From Lineus longissimus (Eukaryota; Nemertea; Pilidiophora; Heteronemertea; Lineidae), in the NCBI RefSeq assembly GCF_910592395.1, contig NC_088315.1:13437808-13501807 (forward strand): a DNA stretch of 64,000 nt, written 5' to 3'. Positions within the stretch are counted from its first letter, which is position 1. Every line of letters starts with the position of its first letter. Below, one piece after another: positions 23,341 through 33,451 of this stretch. Below the pieces are notes generated by a model, which did no database searches, was not told where the DNA came from, and saw nothing but the letters and a program-made list of their open reading frames with translations. A program made the position numbers and the translations under genes.

Positions 23341-23360
23341 TCAAGGTCACAGAGGTCAAA
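23341..23360 (+). promoter_or_regulatory. DR3 nuclear-receptor-type element in repeat A (1)
   Basis: TCAAGGTCACAGAGGTCAAA contains AGGTCA-CAG-AGGTCA, a perfect direct repeat spaced by 3. The first half-site has the TCA extension used by monomeric orphan receptors. A TGACCT lies 8 bases upstream in the opposite orientation. Function is inferred from the motif only. Confidence 0.6.
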
Positions 23361-23641
23361 TGGTGTAAATTGGCCGTTAGGATGTAACGATGGCACGTTT
23401 CTAAACTACAATGGCTATTGATACCAAATTTGGTACACATTTACCCCTTAGTCAGGTGATCTAAGGGACCGAAGTTTGGTCCAATATGATTCACCACTTG
23501 ACCACCAGGGGGCAAAATCCAAAAACCTTAAAAATGTGATTATTCCTTAACTTCATGCCCGATTGCCACCAATTTGATATCATGGGTACATCTAACCACC
23601 ATACAGTATATGTCACAAAGGTTTTTAATTTGACCTTCTTG

Positions 23642-23661
23642 TCAAGGTCACAGAGGTCAAA
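23642..23661 (+). promoter_or_regulatory. DR3 nuclear-receptor-type element in repeat A (2)
   Basis: This is a second perfect AGGTCA-CAG-AGGTCA in the next internal unit of copy A. A third, at about 23956-23974, has one substitution (AGGTCG in the second half-site). Confidence 0.6.
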
Positions 23662-24639
23662 TGGCGTAAATTCGCCGTCAGGCCGTAACTATGGCACGTT
23701 TCTTAACTGCAATGACTTTTGATCACAAATTAAGTACACATGTACCCCTTGGTCAGGTGATCTCAGGTACCGAAGTTTGGTGCGATCTGATTTGCCGTTT
23801 GGCCTCCAGGGAGGGGGCCAAATCCTAAATTCTTCAAAATGCCATTATTCCTAGTAATGACTTGCCCGATTGGCACCAATTTTATATCATAGGTACATCT
23901 AATTCTAACAACCATCCAATGTGTCACCCGGGTCTTCTTTGATTTGACCTACTTTTCAAGGTCACAGAGGTCGAATGTATTGTAAATTGGCCATTTTGGG
24001 GGAATTGTAATTGCTTGGACCTACATCAAACCTAACACTACATGACACAATACCATGCTCTTTATCCATCTTTCCTCCACATGAGGTGAGCACAATGGCC
24101 CTGGCCATTTCATTTAAGTAAAAGCCTTTAACCTTAGTAGTACAGTGCGAAGGATATTGGTTGAGTAATCCTAAATGACAGATTCTTAAATTTCTCAAAA
24201 GGGATTCTAATTTGAAATCTCGAATTTGAGATTTATATTGAAATATCAAATTTAAACGAATGAGTTACAGCATAGAAATCGACGATCCAAATCTTTAAGA
24301 ATGTATTCCGAGACCAGCGTTATGATTTCTAAAGATAAAAATAGCTTGTCTATCTCGCTTTGCATTACCATGTTTTAAATGAAAGCTTTACCAATACAGT
24401 GCGGAGGCTAGTGGTTGAACCGTTTTTAGATTTTTCGTCCAAATATTAGTTATATCATATTATTAATCTCTGGACGATTTCACTCAAAATGCACCCTACG
24501 GTGTCTGCAGAGCATGCCTCGCACAGGGGTAATGGGTCTTCTTCTTCTTCTCCGGTGTTCGCTCTGTACTTGGAGGTGATTTTCTCCAGGGAGTATTTCT
24601 CCTCCAAGGCGGGATGAGCTTTTATGCGTGACACTATGG

Positions 24640-24945
24640 TTAATGCGCCAATTGGGTTTATTGGTCTAGTGAATCCGACTTCGGCGAGAGGTTGAGTCCA
24701 CGCAAGCTACTCATGTTTCTCGCTTGGTTGGGTCTTTAACCTGCCCTGGCATAGAAACCAGATAGAAAGAACCTCGGTTTTAAGTCTAATTCGAAGGACT
24801 GTGAAGAACCATGAATTGTAGTTCCTTGAAAAGCCACGCCGGTTCATCCAGAAATGAAATCCTCAGTTCTCCCCGGGATCGAACTCGGGATCTATTGCGT
24901 GGTATGTGTAACCATGCAGTGTTCACCACGAGGCTGTGAAGGGTC
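24640..24945 (-). mobile_element. tRNA-derived SINE remnant
   Basis: On the minus strand a tRNA-like head reads GCCTCGTGGTGAACACTGC (A-box region) and later GAGTTCGATCCCGGGGA (B box). It is followed by a body with no reading frame. The acceptor stem does not pair, so it is not a functional tRNA gene. Confidence 0.5.
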
Positions 24946-25186
24946 TATTCAGTAAAATATCCAAATATACATCAAGAACATTCCCGAGTGCTCGGCTTCG
25001 GATTCACTCGGAAATGTTTATTTGATCCGTCAACTTTAAGGCGCCAACGGACCAGCTGGAGGCTATCGATATCTGTAGTTTTTTTTACCTCTTCGTTTAC
25101 GCACTTTGATATCCTCCTCGTCTAATATAATTACCTAAATACATGATACTAATATAAGTACTAATTGCAGACTTCACATCTTCCAG

Positions 25187-25351
25187 ACGCGCACTCTCTC
25201 AGCAAGCTGGGATGGCTGGACAGACGACGATTCACAGCTTGACCATTATGAATATGAAGTGTTTAAACTTACCTACGCTGACGGAGTGCTAAAGGAACTG
25301 TCTGCCCCTGTGACACAAGGGAATCTAGAGAAAACGGTCACATCTGTCGAG
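25187..25351 (+). CDS. Exon 5 of large FN3-like repeat protein
   Basis: Of two closely spaced acceptors, the AG at 25185-25186 (CATCTTCCAG) gives 55 codons in phase 0 and joins exon 4 in frame. The upstream AG at 25170 would add 16 bases and break the frame. The donor is GTAAGT. The peptide begins TRTLSASWDGWTDDDSQLDH, the first clear copy of the W-D-G-x-x-D-D/E module strand, followed by YEYEVFKLTYADG. This is the B-C region of an FN3-like domain. It ends in phase 0. Confidence 0.92.
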
Positions 25352-27579
25352 GTAAGTCAGATGGACCGCCCTGCGTCCTTTGGCGTCCGTTACATTTAAT
25401 TTTAAGAGCTAGTCACACCTAACCGAATTGCATTAACGGTCGTCCAACGGAGAGTAAAATATCCAATACATTGTTGTACGTTCTCATGCATTCCCTGTCG
25501 GTTAGTCGTTCGACGATTGCGTTCCTTGTCAGGCAAGATCGGAGGAAGTCTGCTCCATCCGGTATAAAATGCTGTGCATGCACAAACCTTGGAACGGACT
25601 CCACCGACAAACGCGTCCGCCGGTTGTACGGTTCTCTTGCGCTCCACGTTCATTTTGCTCGGAAGTCGTGCGTTCCTACTCCAATCCTGCCTGACAAGAA
25701 ACGCATGGGAACTGAGGAATAACGGATGACCAATGGGGTCCACAGGACAAAACGGACTGCTTCAGGATTTATAAAGTAAGTGCCAAACATGTATATAACG
25801 GGTCTTAACCGGATCGTGGACGGAGGACAGCGTGCATCCTGCGAGCTGCAGCATAATGCGCCTCCACTGTCACATCACTCATTGTCCTTTTTATGAAGTA
25901 TTTATTCTTTGTGTTCCAAAGACAGGGGTGCTCCTTAACCAATACCTGCCCAAGACTTTGCCTTCTTCCAGTTCATCTCGTCGATGTCAAGACTAATTTT
26001 GCTGTTTCTTTGACTTTGATTTTTAAAGACTGGTCCTGAAATTGAATCGCCATTTTCAGTCTCAGAAAGGGATTGTTCGTGTCCTCTTGTTCTTCAGTGT
26101 CTGCCTCTGGGGCGATAGCCGTTCATAGACATCCGAGGGAGGATGGAGTGGAGGATCTGGCATCCTTACGTGTTGACATGAAGTGCCTTTGCCCACGGAT
26201 CCCCCCGCAACCCCCACCCCCAACTTTTACATCCGTTTCGTCTAGTTTCGTTCAGCTTTCGTTTTGACGGGATCTTGTCTGTTACTCTCACGACAACGTC
26301 CGTTATAGTGCTGGCAATTGTCCATTACGAGTCCCGTGATTGTCAGCTCACTTTGCGTTTCGTCCGCTATCAGTTGTTCTTCCGTTCATAGGGCCACGCG
26401 CGTCTATGGATTACTCTTCTACTCGCCCACCACCGAATACTCTCCTTTCGTGGATTGACACGATTATGTGTTTCCCCCTATTACAAAGTCATGGTCTATA
26501 TAAATCAAAATTAAATCAAACCAAATTTAAACAATTCACGTCCTCCCAAGATTGGGCCTATTGTTCCGTGAGCCTAACCCCTGAACAGATAGTGAACAAT
26601 AGGGTATAAGCTCTCAGTGAATGGGCGGGTCAGATAAAACGATGGACATCACGCGATATGACCAACACTGGTCAAACTAAATAGATACAAACTCGTTATT
26701 TTTCAGTCGGTTTTAAATTTGAAAAAAAGGCTATTTGCAGGTGAACTGTCTGTTAGTTTCCAAAAGCATCGCAGCAAAATGTTGTATTCTTTTTTTCTTT
26801 CGTGACTGGCGGATTACACAACTTATTTGCTCTTCTGGGGATATAAGACAAAATCTTGATAACTCTTGATGTAGGTTCGTATCGGGTGCCTGTATTTATG
26901 TTTACCATAAGATGGGATAACAATAAAATGATAATAACAATATTGAGTTCTTACAAGCGCTTTTCCATGTTTCCCTGTTCAAAGCGCTTTTGGGATATCA
27001 TATTATTACCCCGGTCTCCACAGAAATCAATCAGGGGTTTCAAGGCGCATTCAGAAGACGCTAACTTGAACTCGACCAGTAGGGGAACCAAGCAGTGACT
27101 CGGCCGGGAGTCGCACCCACGGCCTCCTGACCATGAGGCCGACTCTCTTCCACTGCGCTACCTTTGCTCCATATAAGTTTTGCATTTGGCTGGCCAGAAA
27201 ACTAGTTTGTCATGCAGGAACCGTAAGTGAGAGGTAATGAACAAAAAATCGGGTCAGGTTATACATTCCGAGTGATCGCCTAAATCCGGCAGTCACGTGG
27301 TAGATGACGTATGACAGTTGTATGGGTGTTACTAGGGGCAACAGTGCAGCCATTTTGAATTGCTAATCAAAGTAGTCCCCAGACGAAGAGGTTGACAGAT
27401 TTATCTTACAAAGCCTGGTACCGAGAGCTAGATAAATAAAATATGTTACAGTAGTATGCATGGTATGTGGATGAGACAACCCAAACTGATATCATTACCG
27501 TAAAAAACCCCAAGCAATCGGACCCACGTTGAATCTTGCAACTATGATATATGTATAATTTGTACTGTTTTAATGCCAG
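25352..27579. other. Intron 5
   Basis: The intron is 2.2 kb. The 25420-26330 part is GC-richer and has small inverted matches (TTCCTTGTCAGGCAAGATCGGAG near 25520 against the segment near 25680), suggesting an unassigned element. A tRNA-derived SINE on the minus strand occupies about 26920-27168. I see no gene. Confidence 0.5.
26920..27168 (-). mobile_element. tRNA-derived SINE with LINE-like 3' tail
   Basis: On the minus strand the head reads GGTAGCGCAGTGGAAGAG and later GGCCGTGGGTGCGACTCCC, the A- and B-box regions of a Met-like tRNA with CAT at the anticodon position. After the body, the 3' end has AAAGCGCTTTGAACA, AAGCGCTTGTAAGAACTC and an ATT/ATC-rich tail. This resembles the 3' ends of CR1/L2-type LINEs, as expected for a SINE that borrows LINE machinery. 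Confidence 0.75.
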
Positions 27580-27725
27580 ACATCGGTCGACGAGGATTAC
27601 ATGTACTCCTTCGTATTGGTACCGTATGACGTAGCAGGCAATTACATCACAGCAAGGAGAATCGTCTGGACCGACACGGATACTGAACCAGAGGCATTAG
27701 TAGGGACGGAGCTTGTTATATCCAG
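27580..27725 (+). CDS. Exon 6 of large FN3-like repeat protein
   Basis: The acceptor is TTAATGCCAG and the donor is GTAGGT. The exon has 48 codons plus AG (phase 0 in, phase 2 out). The peptide reads TSVDEDYMYSFVLVPYDVAG, then ARRIVWTDTDTEPEALVGTE. The Y-M-Y-S-F-V-L-V-P-Y-D-V-A-G segment matches the F strand and F-G loop that close each FN3-like module here, and the acidic DTDTEPE stretch looks like the inter-module linker. With exons 4 and 5 it completes one module. Confidence 0.92.
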
Positions 27726-28261
27726 GTAGGTTATAATTACGGTGACTCAAAAGTACGGCGACCCATAGCGACATAAGGGGACATGCATCTTCTTTTTTTC
27801 TGAGGAGAAAAATTGATTTTGAGGGAGAGAAAAATGTTTCACTTTGGCTCGAATTACCAAGTTGAAAATTAAAAAGGCATTCATCTCTTCTGTTTTCTTC
27901 AAAAGTGTGAATAAAAATGTTTGAACAACTTATCTATGACATCTACAGTCCAAGGGACGCAGGAAAAGTGAGAAAGCACGTTGATTTCGTTTTTTGCAGT
28001 GCAATGCAACCCAAATCTGGCGCAAGTCACTTTTGTCTGAAAGAGCTGATGTGTGTCAGAGACGACAACATTTCAAGCTCGGTAAGTCAGATAGTGGCGT
28101 TACTGATGTCTAGCTCCGGATTGCCCCCCCCCCCGCCCAAATACAGCCATGTTTTAAAGTGTAATACATGTCATTGACAACACTGACGAAAAGCATTATT
28201 AGAAATCAGCGTTTACTGATCAACTACTACTTAACACCAAATCACAACTATCTTATTGCAG
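27726..28261. other. Intron 6
   Basis: This is a 536-bp intron with a C11 run at 28124-28134. The segment around 28081 has a GTAAGT after an open stretch but no matching acceptor or phase. I see no gene or element. Confidence 0.5.
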
Positions 28262-28458
28262 TGGAGCAGATAACACAACCCTGGAATGGCAACATGACCT
28301 TGATCAACCAATGACCTTCACCTTTACGAATCGCTACATGAATGTGCATCATCACAACCAACACCTCCTAGCTCCAGTCGATACCTTTGTGCAGCAGGAT
28401 GCAAAATACGACGACACTGTGGGTGACAGGCACCATTCTGCCATTACTAACCACCAAG
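28262..28458 (+). CDS. Exon 7 of large FN3-like repeat protein
   Basis: The acceptor is ATCTTATTGCAG and the donor is GTAAAG. One base completes the serine codon split from exon 6, then 65 codons and a final G follow (phase 2 in, phase 1 out). The peptide contains LEWQHDLDQPMTFTFTNRY, then a histidine-rich MNVHHHNQHLL and later DRHHSAITNHQ. The histidine cluster is unusual for FN3-like modules and could bind metal. This is speculative. The sequence opens a new module. Confidence 0.9.
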
Positions 28459-29999
28459 GTAAAGTACAAACTGGCTTAGAGTCACAGAGAATTTATGTAA
28501 AGGTTTGTTGACAATAAACAATCCCTAAATCAGTTGAGCCAAACGCCCAAATTTTGGTTTTACCTCCCTTTCAAGAATAAAGGTTATTTACATCGATCTG
28601 TTACATACATGTCATAACGAAACATTTTAAAAATGTGGGTCTGGCTCTAAACTCTGAGATGTTGGGAAACGTTATTAAAGCATTTTTAGCACAAAGAGGC
28701 ATTTTCTTCTCCAAAATGTTACCTTTACAAAAGCACCCGATTTCGAACAGGAGATGCAATTTTCGCTCACATTAAAAAACTTTCTACCCGGTTGAAAACA
28801 ACCGAAGATCAGTCTTCCACGTTAATAACCTCTGTCTAAAGTATTTGTTTTCGACAGTTTTGATATATTTTTTTCAAATACTTATTTGTCAAAGAAAGCT
28901 AATGTCGGTATAACCAGACACAATTAGTATGAGACTGTTCGTAGGATGCCTAGTTGTGAACATAATACATGTATATGAATAGTTGTGCACAAATGACAAT
29001 TTAAACCTTTTTTGTGAAAGTGTCCCTTTTTAGTTACATATCTTTCCTCACATTTGACATAGGATGAATATTTGGGTGACCAGTCCAAAGTTTTGTGGTC
29101 ATGGATCGAATTCGTCAAGACCTTTTACAAGCATGTATTGAAATTGCATTATGAGAAGTCCAAAATATTTGCCACGATGGCCCCAACATTTTGTCATTTG
29201 CCATATGCTGTTCGTTGGCTGAACATTTCTTGTAGGGTATCCATAATCGTGGCGATTTATGAGAAAACGGGAATGAGGAATACAAAATGGATGCAGTGGT
29301 GGCCACCGTATGTTACTGACCATGTTAACATCAAATTGGGCCTGACTAAATTGGCGCATTGACATAGTTTTCAGATAAGATGGCTACAGATGAAACCGGA
29401 CTAGGTTGGTGTAATGGTTTGGGCAAATAATAAGGACGGGCGAAAAACGGTCAGTCGAAAGGGTCTGCAATTGAATATACTGATAAGAGGCCGCATGCTG
29501 CTAGCTAGTTCCACATCATCATTTTGCTGGAATGGTGCAGCATCTGGTTATTCTTTGTTCTTGTTTCATGGAATGGGATTCCTTATATGAGCGAGACAGA
29601 GCCACACACTTAGAATGGGGAAGGTTTTATTACCTATTCAAATGACGAGGCAAACAGAGTAAAGTTGGTCTGCCGACCACGCTCAAAACAGATGTATCTG
29701 ACGGGTATTTCATCATGACACCTAATATTGCTAGAAGAGAAAGCTGTTGAACATATGAATTGATGAATCATGATTAGGGACTTCACAAGAAAATCACATC
29801 TGCTTTAAAATTTGTGAACGGCCGATTTCTACAATCTTCAAAATTTGGTGTTTTCTTTAATATTATTTTGGGTCTCAAGAAGAATTTCACATTTCAGTTA
29901 CGATGGATACAAGTATTTCTTTTTGTACATTGATGTAGTGCATTGATTTTGACAGTTTCTCCTCTGCACGGCTTATTTTTGGATTAACTTACTTTGATG

Positions 30000-30277
30000 A
30001 CATATTAAAGCTGAACTGCATGCAAAAAACCAGAGCGTCCCATGCGGCAATGATAAGAAATTCGAACGATCGAAAGGTCCTCCTGAATACGGCCTGAAAC
30101 ATGATAGACCTCCAATGCTTCGATGCGCTTGATTTCACAAACCAGCAAGCCACAGGACGATGCGGACACTCTCGGAGAATTATGGAAGAGAAAAAAATCA
30201 ACATCTTCTCCAGGGATTCGAACCCGGGAACTCGGGCTCAAAATACGAACGCTCTAACCGTCTGAGCTAGGGGGGCT
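30000..30277 (-). mobile_element. tRNA-headed SINE
   Basis: On the minus strand it starts with CCCCCCTAGCTCAGACGGTT (A box), then GAGTTCCCGGGTTCGAATCC (B box). A body containing TGGCTTGCTGGTTTGTGAAA and GTTTCAGGCCGTATTCAG follows. The body matches 32236-32412 in inverted orientation at roughly 80 percent by eye. The acceptor stem is not complementary, so this is a SINE, not a tRNA gene. Confidence 0.75.
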
Positions 30278-30562
30278 TTCTTGTGAGCTGCTGCCAGCAA
30301 ATATAAGAATGGCGATTATGCTTTATTTTTGAGAGATGAACCAGAAATTTTCTCAAGTACATGTGATAGAAGAAGATACCAAGACAAAGGTTAACATTGC
30401 TAAGAGAAAACGAAGACTTCGCATACATAATCACGCACAGCAAAGAAAAAATGACTTTCTTCCTGCAGTTGCCCACTGGAAGCAGCTCAAAGATGTTGAA
30501 CAAAGATTACACAAATGTTTGCACATTCTATGAACACGTATAAAACGACATGCATTTCATGC

Positions 30563-30640
30563 AGCCCAGTGGCCTTGAGGATAAGAGAGTTGGCAAGTAA
30601 AACCAGAGGTCTCGAGTTCGAGTCCGGATGAGAGGACCTT
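30563..30640 (+). mobile_element. tRNA-like SINE head
   Basis: CAGTGGCCTTGAGGATAAGA (A-box region) and GGTCTCGAGTTCGAGTCC (B box) are spaced as in a tRNA. It abuts hairpin-ended repeat copy D. No paired acceptor stem is present. Confidence 0.5.
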
Positions 30641-32232
30641 TTTAGCTCAGCAGACAAAGTCAGCAAAGCTGGTAATATTACTAAGGGAATGGTGTCTGTC
30701 CTTCCTTCCGTGTCACCGGGCATTTCGTAACCGCAAGGCCTAGGCACTTCGTTGACGCTGCTTAATTAGGCGTAACCCAAGATGACCTCAGAAACTAAAA
30801 ATCAGTGCGATCCGACCTACATTAAGCGAATGAGGTAATCGGGAAGTTTAAACTTCATTCCTTTATACCTCAGTCCACAGAGGAAATATTGTTTTCACAT
30901 CCGGCCGAATTTTTTTTGATAATTTTTCATTTTTACTTGTAATGGAATTAGTTTAGTTTTCACCGCCAGTTGGCGCTACAGGCACATTTAACTGAATTTT
31001 TGACAATTTGAAAGCCCGGGCTATGACGTATAGTTGCGCAGTTGTATTCTGCGCATGGAATTGGCCAAGATATATTTCAGCACATACCCACTGTGACAAG
31101 TCTAAAGATGGAAGATTGATTTTGCAACACGGTAACCAATTGTCTGCTAAAAAGAAGTCAAGTAGGCGATATTATCACTAGTTCCTTTCAGTGGGCAGTC
31201 ATAAGGTCTTTAGGGACTACTTACAGTAATTAGTGCTTGAAAATTTGGCCACAATTCTGTGAAAACGATGTTAGAAGAGCACGCTCTGTTCGCAAATTAT
31301 TTTGAAGTGGAGAATTCCCACAGTATGTGCAGTGAATCGGCATGATTCCGTTTGCATATTGGTGTTTAGTACTATGATTCTTACATGTGTAAAAAGTAGA
31401 CATTCCAAGCAACACAATAATGTTACTCCCATAAAAATTGATTCAGAATTGACGGAGCTACGGCATTCTGTTTGGCAATTGTCAGCGCTGATATAATACA
31501 TTGCATGCTAATGCATGCCAAATGGCTAATGCCGAATGCCTAATGCATGCCAAAATACATTGCATGCTAATGCATGCCAAATGGCACACTTTAAAAAGCG
31601 CTCATTGGACAACGTATGGGAGTCACCAGAAATGACGTCATCGCTGGTCTAAATAAAAAATAGATTGGTTCCCGATCGACTCGCTAGGGATACGCATGAA
31701 AAACTACCCTTTGTGAATTCCAATCACCTGCAGGACAGGTCAATTTCTCTCAATAAAGTTAATTTTGTTGACTCCTGTAATCTCTACCTTATTAAAAAAA
31801 AAAGAGACGGTGGTGTTAGTCCCAAACTGGTCATTTCTATTTATTTTGACCTCTGTTATCAGGGATACCTCTCGATTACAGACAGCATTTTGTATCCTTG
31901 GTTGTGCTGTACAACCCAGCCTGGACGTACTACAGTTGTCCATGGAGAAGTCACATCCTCTCTGACACTTCTTGTCTGTAAAGCTACCGATACAGCATAC
32001 TGAACTAGGGATATCTTCTGTTGCCTCCTGTAACATTTACAAACCATGGATGATTAGTTCAGTCATATTTCATCCAGCTGGCAGCTCAGCATTGGAAATT
32101 TTAGTGGTAGGCCCCTATAACATGTTCTCTTGACCTTCAAACAGTAGTATAAAGCCGATCCCTCAGTCCTATATTATTACTAATATTAGGTCATCCAGCT
32201 GAGCGCCAGGCCCTTGGGCCTCTTTTTTTTTT
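30640..32232 (+). mobile_element. Hairpin-ended repeat, copy D (diverged)
   Basis: The 5' end is TTTTTAGCTCAGCAGAC with the return arm GTCAGCAAAGCT (30644-30672), followed by GGTGTCTGTCCTTCCTTCCG. The 3' end is CCAGCTGAGCGCC followed by the hairpin AGGCCCTTGGGCCT (about 32208-32222) and a T tract. The layout matches copy C at both ends. The interior is unlike A and B and includes a 57-bp direct repeat (31498 and 31555, ACATTGCATGCTAATGCATG), so part may be inserted sequence. Confidence 0.6.
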
Positions 32233-32235
32233 CCT

Positions 32236-32412
32236 TCCAGAATTCTCTTCGAGTGTCTGCACCGTCCCATGGCTTGCTGGTTTGTGAAATCAACCACATC
32301 GAAGCATTGGCGGTCTATCATGTTTCAGGCCGTATTCAGAAGGGCCTTTCGGTGGTTTGAATTTCTTACTATTGCCGCATGGGGTGCTCTGGTTTTGTGC
32401 ATGCATTTTTTC
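32236..32412 (+). mobile_element. SINE body, inverted partner of 30000-30180
   Basis: It shares CGAGTGTCTGCACCGTCC-type start, GGCTTGCTGGTTTGTGAAAT and TCATGTTTCAGGCCGTATTC with the SINE at 30000-30277, in opposite orientation. The tRNA-like head is missing. Both copies keep similar open frames over about 45 residues, but this is explained by recent shared ancestry. Confidence 0.65.
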
Positions 32413-32585
32413 ATGTCTATCTTTAAATGTGCAAAGTTTCAATCAAACACAAGCATAGAAAAATCAGTCCCTGCCCAAGGGTCTGTTATGTCGATCTGTC
32501 TCTCGAGAATTTTTATTATTATGTCAATATACTAAATTGTATCACTGAGTTGCAGTTCGTTCTCGTATCCATTTCGCCCTGGTCC

Positions 32586-33451
32586 TCAGGCTGGGTTCAC
32601 ATAGAACTATACTATTCGGGTATTCGGTGCACGTTTTGACAGGGCACGCGGGTACCTGAAATCGAACAAGGAAATTTCACAATACCGGGCACTATTCGAA
32701 AAGGTCGTATACCTGCGTATAGTATAGTATAGTGGGAATCGTGCACGTTCGATTTTCGTGCAGCGTATACCACCCTGTTCAGAAGTGACCAGAGGAATTG
32801 GTATGCATTTTAATGTTATCTATCACAATTATTAAACGATTTATTGCATACTATATGATAAGTTAGAAACAATAGTACTAATTTTTACTCATTTTATTGC
32901 AATTTCTAAGTACAGGCCTTCATTACATGTTTTATTGCTAATCAACTAAATGATTCTTTTAACTAACATATAGCGAACTTGTTCCTTTCTTTGGTCTTTG
33001 TGCCTGGTCAGCTTCATCCTCGGCTAAGAGGAGAAGAGCCAAATCTTCTTCGTCTCAGTGAACTGTCAATCTGATCGGCGCCAAAAGACGGAATACCGCA
33101 CGCATGCTACCCTACCCACGCATGCTACCCTCCAGATTAACATCTGGATGATCCATGAGGTTTTTAAATGTCCTGTGGTACTCCCCCAACAGAGGTCTCA
33201 TCTTAAAGTGCTGCCGCACCCATTCTGTTCTTTCTTCTTTGGTCTTTGTGCCTGGTCAGCTTCATCCTCGGCTAAGAGGAGAAGAGCCAAATCTTCTTCG
33301 TCTGAACTGTCCATCTGATCGGCGCCAAAAGACCGAATACCGCACGCATGCTACCCTATGTGACTCGCCGTGCCCGTATAGCGAATACCGAATAGCGTAT
33401 ATCGAATAGCGTATACCGAATACCATATAGTTCTATGTGAACCCAGCCTAA
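32586..33451. mobile_element. PIF/Harbinger-like TIR element
   Basis: TIRs of 23-24 bp begin GGCTGGGTTCACATAGAACT at 32589 and close with the reverse complement at 33448. They are flanked by TCA (32586-32588) and TAA (33449-33451), consistent with a mutated 3-bp TWA duplication. Outside these, GTCC on the left and GGAC on the right make the target a palindrome. The subterminal region has repeated TATACCGAATAGCG-like units. The minus strand encodes a fragment like the N-terminus of Harbinger nuclease (HARBI1-type). A segment of about 120 bp is present twice (about 32990-33110 and 33237-33357). Confidence 0.75.
33112..33314 (-). pseudogene. HARBI1-like N-terminal fragment
   Basis: From the ATG at 33314 the minus strand reads MDSSDEEDLALLLLAEDEAD. 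After a shift of frame it continues EWVRQHFKMRPLLGEYHRTF and KNLMDHPD. Acidic DEEDLA-rich starts followed by W-V-R/H-x-x-x-x-R-P-L-x-G-E-Y-H are characteristic of Harbinger-derived nucleases. A second, mutated copy of the first part lies at about 33000-33080. The DDE nuclease core is absent, so it is a captured or left-over exon inside a non-autonomous element. Confidence 0.7.

Larger units (their letters stand above)
23000..24112 (+). mobile_element. Hairpin-ended repeat, copy A
   Basis: The 5' hairpin at 23004-23029 has arms AGCTCACCTCT and AGAGGTGAGCT with a 4-base loop. A GTC/GTCC-rich segment follows, then three to four diverged internal units of about 300 bp. Each unit contains GGCACGTTTC-TAACT, ACCAGGGGGC-type and TCAAGGTCACAGAGGTCAAA. 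The 3' end is TGAGGTGAGC followed by AATGGCCCTGGCCATT, a second hairpin. It has no coding capacity. Copy B at 55595-56750 is nearly identical. Confidence 0.85.
20773..25186. other. Intron 4
   Basis: The intron is 4.4 kb. It holds a short inverted repeat (20946-21022), a minus-strand LINE fragment (21517-22612), a 218-bp tandem duplication (22616-23018), hairpin-ended repeat copy A (23000-24112) and a tRNA-like SINE remnant on the minus strand (about 24640-24945). Sequences resembling the 218-bp unit also occur just left of the LINE at 21424-21478 and near 24300-24370. Confidence 0.6.

Noticed and set aside
25171-25186. Upstream acceptor for exon 5
   Set aside because: It would add 16 bases and break the reading frame from exon 4.
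25402-25743. 113-codon minus-strand open frame
   Set aside because: It has no domain and internal inverted matches suggest an unclassified repeat. A second frame over the same stretch is equally open.
30005-30241. Conserved ~45-residue peptide shared with 32269-32400
   Set aside because: Both lie in copies of one SINE body. Similarity in more than one frame shows shared DNA ancestry, not protein selection.
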